64,000 nt of DNA from Marinobacter sp. S0848L (lineage in GTDB: Bacteria; Pseudomonadota; Gammaproteobacteria; Pseudomonadales; Oleiphilaceae): contig NZ_JALKAQ010000002.1 of the NCBI RefSeq assembly GCF_023016065.1, positions 360,190-424,189 on the forward strand. The letters run 5' to 3'. The position numbers were made by a program, and so were the translations under genes. Under the pieces are notes generated by a model. That model saw only the letters and a list, made by a program, of their open reading frames with translations, was not told the DNA's origin and searched no databases. Shown piece after piece: positions 27,041-36,255 of the stretch (its first letter is position 1; every line of letters starts with the position of its first letter).

Positions 27041-27999
27041 TATTTCGGCTTCCTTGATCGGTTTTGGTCAGCAGCCAGTGTTTCTTTGACAACGTGGGGC
27101 GGTATCGGAGCCAGGTCCCAAATAATGCCGAGTTTGGACAGCAACCACAGGCCGTACCAGGTAATGTCGATCTCGTACCAGCGAAAGCCTTGGCGCGCTG
27201 ACTGTGGCCAACGGTGATGGTTGTTGTGCCAACCTTCGCCTAGCGTCAGCAGTGCAAGCCAGAAGTTATTGCGGCTATCGTCATTGGTGTCAAAGCGGCG
27301 TTTGCCCCAAACGTGGGAAAGCGAATTGATGGATACGGTGGCATGGAAAAGTGCGACTGTTGAGATAAAGAACCCCCATACCAACAATTGCAGCCCGTTA
27401 GTGCCCAGCTCTGGCGCCCAAAAGGCCAATGCCTCACCGAAAAGGTAGATCAGTACCGCGAAGACCGCGGGAACCAGAGCGTCAAAACGGTTGATGAACC
27501 GAAGTTCCGGAAACTTGAGCCAATCCCGAACCCGACGTTCATCCATGACAAAGCCCGCGTCGCAGGTAAACCAACCGACGTGCGACCACCAGAACCCACC
27601 GTGATGAGGGGAGTGCAGGTCTTCGGGGTGATCCGAATGCTGATGATGGTGCCGATGGTGTGCTGCCCACCAAAGGGGGCCTCGCTGAGCCGCGCTGGCA
27701 CCTAGAATGCCGAAAATAAACTGTGCAGCCCGGCTGGTTTTGAAGGATTTATGCGCAAAATAACGGTGGTAGAAAGCGGTAATCGAGAACATGCGTAACA
27801 GGAAAAAGGCAATAGCAAAGCCGACAGCGAAGGCGCTTGTTCCGGTGTAAAGCGCAAGCAGACACGCCGCGTGAAGCGAAAGGAAGGGAAGCACCCTGAT
27901 GACGTTGAATTTTCGGCATTGTGTGTCGAGGTGATCCAATCCCGCTTCGGAGTCGAACCATCTTAGAATGTTTGAAAACAAATCATTAACTCGGGTCAT
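27040..27999 (-). CDS. acyl-CoA delta-9 desaturase family protein
   Basis: A 319-residue di-iron membrane desaturase. All three histidine boxes are present: HRYFAH (about 78-83), HRHHHQHSD (about 115-123) and HNNHHRW (about 260-266). Hydrophobic pairs flank them. It would introduce a cis double bond that the downstream CFA-like methyltransferase could then modify. It is the first gene of the eight-gene operon; its start codon lies only 8 bp from the start of the divergent gene at 28008. Confidence 0.95.
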   Translation of the reverse strand: MTRVNDLFSNILRWFDSEAGLDHLDTQCRKFNVIRVLPFLSLHAACLLALYTGTSAFAVGFAIAFFLLRMFSITAFYHRYFAHKSFKTSRAAQFIFGILGASAAQRGPLWWAAHHRHHHQHSDHPEDLHSPHHGGFWWSHVGWFTCDAGFVMDERRVRDWLKFPELRFINRFDALVPAVFAVLIYLFGEALAFWAPELGTNGLQLLVWGFFISTVALFHATVSINSLSHVWGKRRFDTNDDSRNNFWLALLTLGEGWHNNHHRWPQSARQGFRWYEIDITWYGLWLLSKLGIIWDLAPIPPHVVKETLAADQNRSRKPK

Positions 28000-28007
28000 A
28001 ATCAGCC

Positions 28008-29024
28008 ATGGAAAGAGAAACCTTAGATACCCCTAGCATACGCAAGGTTGCCGTCATCGGATCAGGGATGGCCGGATTAACCGCTGCCATTATGCTTGGT
28101 AAATCAGGCCATCAGGTGAGAGTGTTTGAAAAAAGTCGCGGGCCGGGTGGTCGGCTGGCATCGAAACGAGTGGCAAACGGTGCGGTAGACGTGGGCGCGC
28201 AATACTTCACGGGGCGGAACCCGGATTTTGTGAACTTTTTGAACGACTACGCCGGAGCGGACCGCTTCGGGCCATGGCAGGGGACGTTTGGTTTCCAAAA
28301 CGCGCAAGAAGGCTGGCAGCCATTTCCTGAAGAAACCCGTTACGTAGGCATTCCACGAATGACCGCAATCACGCGTGGGCTGTCGGAGCATGTGGAATTG
28401 ACGGCACAGGTTCGTATCGGGCGCATGGTCCGCTCTGGGGCGCGTTGGCAGTTGCTCTGCACGCAAGGCAAGGAGCATGGCTTGTTCGATCAGGTGGTAA
28501 TAACAGCACCACCTGCTCAGACCCAGAATTTGCTGGCGGCCAGCGGATTGACGCAGCTGTCAGACAAAACCCAAGAGCCGGGCGGCGAAATATTACCATG
28601 TTGGGCTGTTGCCGCGCATTTCGCGGAAGCGCCGGATGCCCTATTCGATGCCATGCGGCCGGAGTCTGACGTGCTGTATTGGGTGGCCAACAATTCGTCG
28701 AAACCGGGCCGGAACGATTCTGGGCAATGGTGGGTGCTGCATGCCACCCCGGAGTGGACCGAAGCGAACGTGGATGCCACACCTGAACACGTTACGAACC
28801 AATTGCTGGCGGCGTTCAGAGAACTGACAGGCTTTGACGGAGCGCTCGTGGATTCGGTTGCGCACCGTTGGTTGTACGCGCGTTCAGTCTCGACCGAACA
28901 GCCCGGTTTTTTGTGGGATCAGTATCAAGGCGTTGGCGTCGCGGGAGACTGGTTAGTAGGCGGTCGTGTTGAGGGCGCGTGGGAAAGCGCCAGCCGGCTG
29001 GCAGGGGCCATGCAGGCTGGCTGA
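28008..29024 (+). CDS. renalase-like FAD/NAD(P)-binding protein
   Basis: A 338-residue flavoprotein: VAVIGSGMAGLTAAIMLGKSG is the FAD loop, KSRGPGGRLASKRV the following GG motif, and GVGVAGDWLVGGRVEGAWES the C-terminal FAD contact. This arrangement is that of bacterial renalase-type oxidases, some of which oxidise isomeric dihydronicotinamides; activity here is not established. Its promoter must overlap the divergent desaturase gene. Confidence 0.88.
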   Translation: MERETLDTPSIRKVAVIGSGMAGLTAAIMLGKSGHQVRVFEKSRGPGGRLASKRVANGAVDVGAQYFTGRNPDFVNFLNDYAGADRFGPWQGTFGFQNAQEGWQPFPEETRYVGIPRMTAITRGLSEHVELTAQVRIGRMVRSGARWQLLCTQGKEHGLFDQVVITAPPAQTQNLLAASGLTQLSDKTQEPGGEILPCWAVAAHFAEAPDALFDAMRPESDVLYWVANNSSKPGRNDSGQWWVLHATPEWTEANVDATPEHVTNQLLAAFRELTGFDGALVDSVAHRWLYARSVSTEQPGFLWDQYQGVGVAGDWLVGGRVEGAWESASRLAGAMQAG

Positions 29025-29040
29025 TATCAAGTTGTGGTTA

Positions 29041-30519
29041 TCAGCTGAGGCTCGATGATGTGGGAGCAACATCGGGCTGGCGATAAAAATGGATGATGGT
29101 GCCGTCTTCGAACTTCGAGAAGAAGGCGCTCACGTCGGTAATCTTTTTAAGTGAGCGTTTTCGGGTGATCGGGTCTTTTTCGAGCACTTTAATGCCGTTG
29201 AAGTTGTCCTGAATGTTGGAGAAACGGGCTTTCATGGTGCAGGTAACCACATCGTCTGCCGACAACCCCAGCTCGCCTGCCAGCCAGTTACTGTGTTTCT
29301 GGATTTCTGTTTTGCTTAAGTTCTCGCGCGTATCCAAATGCTTCAGCTTGACCCGGTTGACGATCAGGAACGAGTAGCTCTTGGGTTGTTTGCGGGCGAC
29401 TTTACGAAATGCTTCCCAGAAAAAACTGTCGGTCAGTTCCGCAAAAAAGCTCATATCACTGAGGCAGGTATCAATCCACTCGAAGCTTTCCGGATCTTCC
29501 AGCACTTCGTTGATGGCTTCCCGCAGGAGCCAGTCAAAGCCAAGGGCGGTTTTGTGGCCGTACACTTTGCGGTACATCTGATAGCGGCTGTAAACGAAAT
29601 CTTCCAGGGCCCCCAAACCTTTGTGAGTAATGGCAAGGCCCATCCAGGGTTCGGAAACATCCCAGCCAAACCGCAAGTTACTCAGCAAGTGGTCAAGATT
29701 AAAGCCACCAATGGTCACGGAGCTGTGGAACCCGTCTCGAAGCATGTAGTCAGCGCGGTCCGCATCAATCTCGCCGGATACGATGGACGATAGCAGCCCC
29801 ATGACCAGTTCAGGCACTTCCTGTTCGCCGTTAGAAGCGGCCAGCGTTTGGTCACCCGCGATAAACGCAAGGAAGGTGTGTGCATGGCGGCAGAAGGTAT
29901 CGCTCGGCGTTACCTGTGTGGTTTCCATAATGCCAATGATGTCTTCGGCGTGCAGACCAGCAGCCTCCAGATCGACTGACGAGAGCACTTCATGGGCGAC
30001 GCGCACCGAGTAGTGTTCGTGCTCCAGTTCTTCCGGTTCCTCGGGGTGATAACGGGTATAATCTTCGCCGCGCCACAGTTCGCGAAAACGCTCCGGGCGT
30101 GACATAAGCTCGCGAATCTTGCGCGCTTGGGTGAACTGATGAGAAAAACTGGAGTGGCCGCTGTCGTGCAGCAGGCAGCCTAAGCGAATAATCTTGGCGA
30201 GGTAATCAATGGCATCCAGTTGATTCAGGCTCAGCTCTGTTTGCTCGCTTAACTGGCGCTCCCGAAGGTAGGCGTCGATCATCGCGCGGAACATGCGCGT
30301 ACCTACGTGCATGACACCAATGCTGTGCAGGAAACGGGAATGGGTCGCGCCCGGGAACACCAGGCTGAGAATGTCGTTTTGGCAGATGTTGCGCAAACGT
30401 TGGAAAAGAGGGTGGTCAATAACCTGGATTTCGTGTCGGTAAAGCGGGATCCCGCCGTGGACCGGGTCCATGATCAGTTTGTCGTAGGCACCCAGAAGGT
30501 CGTTGACAGCACGTCGCAT
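29041..30519 (-). CDS. HD-domain phosphohydrolase (SAMHD1-like family)
   Basis: A 492-residue protein starting MRRAVNDLLGAYDKLIMDPV at the ATG 30517-30519. The HD metal site is H..HD..D: HSIGVMHVGTRM, then LGCLLHDSGHSSFSHQF, with a later aspartate in IDADRADYMLRD. The family resembles SAMHD1 and COG1078 dNTP triphosphohydrolases. A nucleotide-hydrolase role is likely but unproven. It is divergent from the phosphatase/STAS pair. Confidence 0.9.
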   Translation of the reverse strand: MRRAVNDLLGAYDKLIMDPVHGGIPLYRHEIQVIDHPLFQRLRNICQNDILSLVFPGATHSRFLHSIGVMHVGTRMFRAMIDAYLRERQLSEQTELSLNQLDAIDYLAKIIRLGCLLHDSGHSSFSHQFTQARKIRELMSRPERFRELWRGEDYTRYHPEEPEELEHEHYSVRVAHEVLSSVDLEAAGLHAEDIIGIMETTQVTPSDTFCRHAHTFLAFIAGDQTLAASNGEQEVPELVMGLLSSIVSGEIDADRADYMLRDGFHSSVTIGGFNLDHLLSNLRFGWDVSEPWMGLAITHKGLGALEDFVYSRYQMYRKVYGHKTALGFDWLLREAINEVLEDPESFEWIDTCLSDMSFFAELTDSFFWEAFRKVARKQPKSYSFLIVNRVKLKHLDTRENLSKTEIQKHSNWLAGELGLSADDVVTCTMKARFSNIQDNFNGIKVLEKDPITRKRSLKKITDVSAFFSKFEDGTIIHFYRQPDVAPTSSSLS

Positions 30520-30634
30520 GGTTACAAATCCCCCCAAAAAAATCCATATGGCCTTGTTATATCACAAGGTCATGCCAGAATAGACCTTATAACGCCTGTT
30601 TTTCTTTTACCGCTGGTAGTTTAGGGCAACTAAC

Positions 30635-31843
30635 ATGACCTCGCGCACCGAGCGCATTCTAATTATTGACGCCAATGAACAGGCCCGTTCAGACCTGTCA
30701 CGATACCTGGATGCCAGAGGCTTCTATGTGAGCGTTTGTCCGGATATTGGTGCGGCTCGCAGTTTGTTTACCGAGAATATTCCCGACGTCATTTTTGCCG
30801 ACCTGTCCCCGGAGGTCATTGAAGACCTCAATCGTCGCCTGGATGCGGCTGAAAGTTATACGCCCATTGTTGCCTATACCAGCAGCACCTCCAGTGCCGA
30901 AGTGGTGCAGTTGCTGCGTGCCGGTGCAGAAGACATCGTGCTTAAGCCCTGTCACGCCAGCAAAGAAGCGTTAGACGACGTTATCGAAAAGCTGTTCGAT
31001 CGTATTCGCGTGAACCGCCTGAATAAGCTTTACCGGGAAGAACTTGAAGAGGCGAACCTTGATCTTCGTAGCGGCATTGCCGAATTGCGGGCCGATCAAA
31101 ATGCCGGTCGGAAAGTCCAACTGAAAATGCTGCCGGATCACAGCCAGGACATTTGTGGGCTGCATGCCGACTACCTGATCAAACCGTCTCTGTACCTGAG
31201 CGGTGACTTCCTCGATTACATCCGGTTATCCAAAGACAAGATGTTGGTGTACATCGCTGATGTATCTGGCCACGGCGCCAGTTCCGCGTTCGTCACTGTG
31301 TTGCTCAAAAACCTTACCAATCGGCTGAAGCGCAATCTGCGGCGGCAGTCCAGTGATGACATCATGCATCCGCAACGCATTCTCGAGCGTATTAACTCAG
31401 AGTTGATGGACACCGGTTTGGGTAAACACGTCACTGTTTTTGTCGGCATTATTACGCTGTCTGAACGAACCCTGAGTTACGCGGTGGGGGCGCACTTCCC
31501 AATGCCCATATTATCGTTTAATGATGGCGAGACCCGATTTTTGGAAGGCAGCGGCTTGCCCGTAGGTTTGTTTGAAAACCCGGAATGGGAGTTGTACGAG
31601 GTTAAACTGGATCGTCCATTCCGCCTTTTGTTGTTCTCGGATGGCATTTTGGAGGTCATTCCCGACAAAAGTCTTGATGAAAAGGAACGAACGCTACTTG
31701 AACTCGTATCAGGAGGTAGTCACACTATCGCATCGCTGAGCGAGGCTCTGGGTTTAAATAGCATCTCAGAGCTGCCAGACGATATAGCGATAGTATCGGT
31801 AACTGACCAGTTAACTGGTTCAGATCAAACGTCGTCGACTTAG
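30635..31843 (+). CDS. response regulator with PP2C (SpoIIE-type) phosphatase domain
   Basis: A 402-residue protein: receiver domain at residues 1-120 with phospho-acceptor Asp56 (FADLSP) and the KP pair at about 108, a linker helix, then a PP2C/SpoIIE phosphatase from about residue 180, with GDFLDY and ADVSGHGASSA carrying metal-binding aspartates. It resembles the RssB/HsbR class of Pseudomonas partner-switching regulators. The next gene encodes a STAS protein, which is the expected substrate. I infer it controls motility or stationary-phase sigma activity. Confidence 0.92.
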   Translation: MTSRTERILIIDANEQARSDLSRYLDARGFYVSVCPDIGAARSLFTENIPDVIFADLSPEVIEDLNRRLDAAESYTPIVAYTSSTSSAEVVQLLRAGAEDIVLKPCHASKEALDDVIEKLFDRIRVNRLNKLYREELEEANLDLRSGIAELRADQNAGRKVQLKMLPDHSQDICGLHADYLIKPSLYLSGDFLDYIRLSKDKMLVYIADVSGHGASSAFVTVLLKNLTNRLKRNLRRQSSDDIMHPQRILERINSELMDTGLGKHVTVFVGIITLSERTLSYAVGAHFPMPILSFNDGETRFLEGSGLPVGLFENPEWELYEVKLDRPFRLLLFSDGILEVIPDKSLDEKERTLLELVSGGSHTIASLSEALGLNSISELPDDIAIVSVTDQLTGSDQTSST

Positions 31844-31858
31844 TGGCATTGTAAAAAA

Positions 31859-32350
31859 ATGGCTGGTTATAAAATCCTGCAAGCAGATAAGCAGGGAATT
31901 TACGTCCTGAAGTTTATTGGAGAAATCCGGCTGAACCTGTGTTCGACGCTGGACAATCTCGTCGAGTCCATCACCCGGGACCCAGACTTCAAAACGGTCG
32001 TGATCGATCTCACTGAAACAGAGATCGTCGATAGCACTACGCTCGGGCTGCTTGCCAAGATTGCGTTAGCGGCATACAAACAGAGCCACTTTCTTCCGAC
32101 TCTGATATCTACCAACCCCGATGTCACCCGCATTATCTCGTCTATGGGCTTCGACAAGATATTCATCATCGTCCGAGAGCCCGCTTCCCGCATTGAAGAT
32201 CTAGAAGAAATTCCTGTTCTGAAGGCCAGCGAACAACAAGTTCGTGAAAAAGTGCTCGACGCTCATAGAGTGTTAATGGCCATGAACAGCAAAAACCGGG
32301 AAGAGTTCAAGAATCTCGTCAGAGCTCTAGAGTGTGAAGAACCCGGCTGA
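31859..32350 (+). CDS. STAS-domain anti-sigma factor antagonist
   Basis: A 163-residue protein with a STAS domain at about residues 12-105. VVIDLTETEIVDSTTLGLLAKIA carries the conserved D-S-T motif, whose serine or threonine is the usual phosphorylation site. A helical tail of about 50 residues follows. The upstream PP2C-type response regulator, 15 bp away, would dephosphorylate it. The pair resembles Pseudomonas RssB/RssC or HsbR/HsbA. The anti-sigma partner (FlgM or an HPK-type kinase) is not in the window. Confidence 0.9.
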   Translation: MAGYKILQADKQGIYVLKFIGEIRLNLCSTLDNLVESITRDPDFKTVVIDLTETEIVDSTTLGLLAKIALAAYKQSHFLPTLISTNPDVTRIISSMGFDKIFIIVREPASRIEDLEEIPVLKASEQQVREKVLDAHRVLMAMNSKNREEFKNLVRALECEEPG

Positions 32351-32400
32351 TTTAATTTTCCAGCGCCGGGTCTTGCCTAACACGAACCAACGGAAACACT

Positions 32401-33462
32401 ATGCCAGAAAACGTAACGCCGGAATCTGATGCGGCGAAAATGCAAAACGTTGCAGTCCTTGGTGGCGGCAGTTTCGGAACCGCTATGGCCAAGGTGCTGG
32501 GTGAGAATGGCCATACTGTGCATTTTTGGATGCGCGATGAAGCCCAGGTCGAAGAAATCCGCACAACCCGCATGAACGCGCGGTATATGCCCGACATCGT
32601 TCTGGAAGGGAAGATTCTACCTACAACCGATCTCGCGCACGCCGTTACTAGCGCCGATGTTGTGTTTGTGGCCATTCCTTCAAAAGCGTTTCGCTCGGTA
32701 ATTCGCGACAACAGCGGCGTTTTCAAAGACGACCAGATTGTCGTCAGCCTGACCAAAGGTATTGAGCAACAAGGCTTCAAGCTGATGAGCGAAATCTTGC
32801 TTGAAGAAATTCCGCGCTGCCGAACCGGGGTATTAAGCGGGCCCAACTTAGCGGGTGAAATTGTTAACCGCGAGTTGACCGCAACGGTTATTGCCGCGAA
32901 AGATCCCGCCGTGCGTCACACCGTGCAAGAACTGCTCGGTTGCGACTATTTTCGGGTGTACGCCAATGTTGATGTTTATGGTGTCGAACTGGCAGGCGCA
33001 TTGAAAAACATCTATGCCATTGTGGCGGGTTTGGCCTCTGCCCAGAACCTTGGCGAAAACGCCAAAGCCATGCTGATCACCCGTGGGCTGGCGGAAATGA
33101 GCCGGTTTGCAGTGAGCCTGGGCGCTAACCCCATGACCTTTATGGGGCTGGCGGGTGTTGGCGACCTGATTGCCACCTGTACCTCCAGCAAGAGCCGGAA
33201 CTTCCGGGTCGGTTACGCCGTGGGTACTGGCAAGAAACTCGATGAGGCGGCTGAAGAATTGGGTCAGGTGGCAGAAGGCATCTATACTCTAAAATTAGTA
33301 AGAGACAAATCTGAAGCGATTGGCATTCACATGCCGTTGGTACGAGGGTTGTACGAGATTCTATACAACGATGCTCCGATTGAGGTCGTTATCAAAAATC
33401 TGATGAATGCTGTTCAAAACTCGGATGTAGAATTCATTCTGCCTCGTACAGTGGCCCAGTAA
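32401..33462 (+). CDS. gpsA: NAD(P)H-dependent glycerol-3-phosphate dehydrogenase
   Basis: A 353-residue enzyme reducing dihydroxyacetone phosphate to sn-glycerol-3-phosphate for phospholipid synthesis. VAVLGGGSFGTAMAKVLGENG is the nucleotide loop (GGGSFGTA); GVLSGPNLAGEI, ELAGALKNIYAIVAG with the catalytic lysine, and GLAGVGDLIATCTS follow in order. Normal family length. It is probably co-transcribed with sixA 27 bp downstream. Physiologically it is the biosynthetic counterpart of glpD in the same window. Confidence 0.97.
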   Translation: MPENVTPESDAAKMQNVAVLGGGSFGTAMAKVLGENGHTVHFWMRDEAQVEEIRTTRMNARYMPDIVLEGKILPTTDLAHAVTSADVVFVAIPSKAFRSVIRDNSGVFKDDQIVVSLTKGIEQQGFKLMSEILLEEIPRCRTGVLSGPNLAGEIVNRELTATVIAAKDPAVRHTVQELLGCDYFRVYANVDVYGVELAGALKNIYAIVAGLASAQNLGENAKAMLITRGLAEMSRFAVSLGANPMTFMGLAGVGDLIATCTSSKSRNFRVGYAVGTGKKLDEAAEELGQVAEGIYTLKLVRDKSEAIGIHMPLVRGLYEILYNDAPIEVVIKNLMNAVQNSDVEFILPRTVAQ

Positions 33463-33489
33463 TCCAGCGAACTGGACGAGGAGAGTATT

Positions 33490-33939
33490 ATGCAACTGAT
33501 CATCATGCGTCACGGTGAGGCAGGCAGGCACTCCCTTGATCACGAACGGGAGCTGACCGATGTCGGGCGAAAGCAGGCCGCCAATGTGGCGGAGAAAATT
33601 GCGCAATCCGATTCCAAGCCCAGCGTTATTTGGTGTAGTCCATACATCCGCGCACGGCAGACGGCGGCTATCGTCGGCGACATACTGGGCGTTCCTGTGA
33701 AAGAGAAATCTTTCATCACACCGGATGATGACCCGGGTCGGTGTCTGGATGCGTTGCTCGAAAACAAAGAGTCGCCGTTGATGCTGGTATCCCACATGCC
33801 CCTGGTGGGCAGTCTCACCACGCTGTTATCGGACGGCCACCGCAATGGCATGCCGTTCATGACGGCACAGGCGGTTGTGCTCGATATGCCAGTGGTAGGT
33901 CCGGACTGTGCCACCTTGAAAACTCAGTTTTTGCCCTGA
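33490..33939 (+). CDS. sixA: SixA phosphohistidine phosphatase
   Basis: A 149-residue histidine phosphatase: LIIMRHGEA carries the catalytic RHG at residues 7-9 and the second histidine sits in LVSHMPLVG. WCSPYIRARQTAAI is the typical second motif. SixA dephosphorylates phosphohistidine proteins, such as the HPt domain of ArcB or PTS phosphocarriers. A GAGGAG site precedes the ATG. The gpsA-sixA arrangement is common in Pseudomonas relatives. Confidence 0.95.
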   Translation: MQLIIMRHGEAGRHSLDHERELTDVGRKQAANVAEKIAQSDSKPSVIWCSPYIRARQTAAIVGDILGVPVKEKSFITPDDDPGRCLDALLENKESPLMLVSHMPLVGSLTTLLSDGHRNGMPFMTAQAVVLDMPVVGPDCATLKTQFLP

Positions 33940-33983
33940 TTGTTCTTCCTGCCGTCCTTATTTCTCTAGATTACTGAGTCGTT

Positions 33984-34880
33984 ATGTACAGTTTTCCGAT
34001 TGAATACATTGAGCCCGTCTTTCGGCCGCCAAGTGAAGCAAAGTCTCTCATCTTGCCGGTGACGAATGGCTGCTCGTGGAACCAATGTACGTTCTGCGAG
34101 ATGTATACCCAGCCCCAAAAGAAATTCCGAGCCAGAAAGCCTGCGGATGTTCGGGCCGACATAGAGAAAGCAGCCAAGGCCTTTGGCAGTGTTCCTCGGG
34201 TCTTTCTGGCCGATGGCGACGCCATGGTGCTGCCGACCCGGCGGTTACTCGAAATCCTCCATGAGTTGAAAGAAGCGTTTCCGGGGCTTCAACGGGTGTC
34301 CAGTTATTGTTTACCGCGAAACCTCGCCAAGAAGTCCGTCGAAGACTTAGTGGCGCTGCGTGAGGCCGGGTTAGGAATTTTGTACGTTGGTATGGAATCC
34401 GGCGATGACGAAGTGCTGCGCCGCATCAACAAAGGTGAAACCTGGGAATCTACTCGTTCCGCACTGGAGAAAATCAAGCAAGCGGGTTTAACCAGCTCTG
34501 TAATGGTGCTTAACGGGCTAGGTGGCAGAACCTTGTCGCGCCAACACGCCATTAACACCGCAACCTTGTGCAACGAAACACAGCCGGATTTCCTCTCCAC
34601 ATTGGTGGTGAGCTTCCCGCAGGGTGAGGAGCGGTTCCGCGAAGGGTTTGGAGACGATTTCGAACCTTTAGACCAGCAAGGTTTGTTTGAGGAAATCCAG
34701 GTGTTTCTTGAGCATCTGGAGTTAGAAAACACCACCTTCCGAAGCGATCATGCCTCAAACTATCTGGTGCTGAAAGGTACGCTAGGGCAAGACAAACAGC
34801 GCTTGCTGGATCAGGTAAACCTCGCTATCACAAAGCCGGGTGCCGTGCCGTTAAGGCCGGAGTCTATGCGGGGCCTTTGA
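33984..34880 (+). CDS. radical SAM protein with CX4CX2C cluster motif
   Basis: A 298-residue radical SAM enzyme: LPVTNGCSWNQCTFCEMY carries the [4Fe-4S] ligands with CX4CX2C spacing rather than the canonical CX3CX2C. GMESGDDEVLRRINKGET is the SAM-binding region typical of the Elp3/MiaB-like fold. The GCSW(N)xCTFC motif is common in one uncharacterised bacterial branch. No substrate is known. Confidence 0.9.
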   Translation: MYSFPIEYIEPVFRPPSEAKSLILPVTNGCSWNQCTFCEMYTQPQKKFRARKPADVRADIEKAAKAFGSVPRVFLADGDAMVLPTRRLLEILHELKEAFPGLQRVSSYCLPRNLAKKSVEDLVALREAGLGILYVGMESGDDEVLRRINKGETWESTRSALEKIKQAGLTSSVMVLNGLGGRTLSRQHAINTATLCNETQPDFLSTLVVSFPQGEERFREGFGDDFEPLDQQGLFEEIQVFLEHLELENTTFRSDHASNYLVLKGTLGQDKQRLLDQVNLAITKPGAVPLRPESMRGL

Positions 34881-34913
34881 TACTTTCCGTTTTCAAGCAA
34901 AAGGAGTTCGCCC

Positions 34914-35480
34914 GTGAGCACAAAGCCAGAAGACATTGCCAAAGTTGTTAGCGAGCACTCGAAAGAGCGCAGTCTGCCACCGCTGGATAAATGGCACCCT
35001 GAGCTCTCAGGTGACATGGATTTGGTGATCACTCGTGATGGTCAGTGGATTTTCAAAGGTAACCCAATCGAGCGGGAAACCATTGTGAAGCTGTTTTCGA
35101 CCATTTTGCGCCGTGAAGGTGATGGCCATTATTACCTTGTCACCCCCGTCGAAAAGTGGCGTATTCAGGTCGAAGATGCACCCTTACTGGCGCATACGCT
35201 TACCGTAACAGGGGAACGTGAAAGCCAGGTGTTGAGTTTAACCACGAACACGGGTGAAACCCTGGAAATCGGCAACGACCATGTTTTGCAGGTTGAAAGC
35301 TATCCGAATTCTGACGAGCCAAGACCGACCATCTCCGTACGCCACGGAGTTGAAGCACGCCTTCAAACCAGCGCGTTTTACGATTTGGTAGCAGTTGCTG
35401 AAGAGCGGGAAATTGACGGAAGCACTGTTGTGGGTGTGATGAGTCACGGAAATTTCTGGAAAATCGGGCAGGGCGGTTGA
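34914..35480 (+). CDS. DUF1285 protein
   Basis: A 188-residue cytoplasmic protein starting at a GTG with AAGGAG 9 bp upstream. LDKWHPELSGDMDLVITRDGQW and PIERETIVKLFSTILRREGDGHYYLVTPVEKWRI are the defining DUF1285 segments. Function unknown. It lies 33 bp after the radical SAM gene and probably shares its transcript. Confidence 0.92.
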   Translation: MSTKPEDIAKVVSEHSKERSLPPLDKWHPELSGDMDLVITRDGQWIFKGNPIERETIVKLFSTILRREGDGHYYLVTPVEKWRIQVEDAPLLAHTLTVTGERESQVLSLTTNTGETLEIGNDHVLQVESYPNSDEPRPTISVRHGVEARLQTSAFYDLVAVAEEREIDGSTVVGVMSHGNFWKIGQGG

Positions 35481-35679
35481 AAAGCCCCGAGGCGTCTCCA
35501 TAAAGAAGGTAGAAAACGCAGTCTGTCACTTGTTAAACTGTGGTTTCTTTCTTGTTATCGAGCCAGGCTCTCTAACGAGGCCGGTGGTCGTTAGTCCCTC
35601 TGTGCAGTGCGTCTGTTCACGTTCCTTTCGATTACCTCCATTTTAAATACATAGTCACTGCGACTCGCAAGGAGATCAC

Positions 35680-36141
35680 ATGGCCCAACCACGTGTTGTC
35701 ACCATCCATTACACGCTCACCAACGACCAGGGAGAGCAGCTTGACTCCTCCCGTGTAGAAGGCCGTGAGCCTCTGACTTACCTGGAAGGTGCACAGAACA
35801 TCATCGGTGGACTGGAAAGCGCACTGAACGAAAAGAACGCTGGCGATCAGGTTAAAGTTTCCGTTGAGCCTGCTGAAGGCTACGGCGAAGTTAACGAAGA
35901 ACTGGTTCAGCCTGTTCCCCGCTCCGCTTTCGAAGGTGTAGACACCATCGAGCCGGGCATGCAGTTCCAAGCACAAACTCCGGGCGGCCCGCAGGTTGTT
36001 CGCGTTGTTGAAGTGAGTGAAGAAACCGTCACGATCGATGCTAACCACCCGCTGGCGGGTGAGACTCTGCACTTCGACGTGGAAGTTGTAGAAACTCGCG
36101 ACGCAACTGACGAAGAGCAAGAGCACGGCCACGTGCACTGA
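35680..36141 (+). CDS. SlyD-like FKBP-type peptidyl-prolyl isomerase
   Basis: A 153-residue FKBP/SlyD protein: VTIHYTLTNDQGEQLDSSR, then PLTYLEGAQNIIGGLESAL, a chaperone flap, and NHPLAGETLHFDVEVVETRDAT at the C-terminus. The His-rich metal-binding tail of E. coli SlyD is reduced to a short EEQEHGHVH. It catalyses proline isomerisation and chaperoning in the cytoplasm. It is followed by a strong terminator and stands alone. Confidence 0.93.
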   Translation: MAQPRVVTIHYTLTNDQGEQLDSSRVEGREPLTYLEGAQNIIGGLESALNEKNAGDQVKVSVEPAEGYGEVNEELVQPVPRSAFEGVDTIEPGMQFQAQTPGGPQVVRVVEVSEETVTIDANHPLAGETLHFDVEVVETRDATDEEQEHGHVH

Positions 36142-36161
36142 TCTCTTCCGAAAGGTTGATT

Positions 36162-36189
36162 AAAAACGGCTCCCTCGGGAGCCGTTTTT
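36162..36189 (+). terminator. intrinsic terminator of slyD-like gene
   Basis: Stem ACGGCTCCC/GGGAGCCGT (36166-36174 and 36177-36185), flanked by A4 and T4 extending the stem, followed by further T. It begins 20 bp after the stop codon. Confidence 0.93.
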
Positions 36190-36206
36190 TTGTAGCTGCA
36201 AAACAC

Positions 36207-36235
36207 AAAAAAGCCGGGAAAATCCCGGCTTTTTT
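36207..36235. terminator. bidirectional intrinsic terminator (ETF-QO side)
   Basis: A perfect 13-bp stem (36207-36219 and 36223-36235) with A-tract and T-tract on either side, so it works in both orientations. It mainly ends the ETF-QO transcript. Confidence 0.92.
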
Positions 36236-36255
36236 GATCATATCAGAACATTTTC

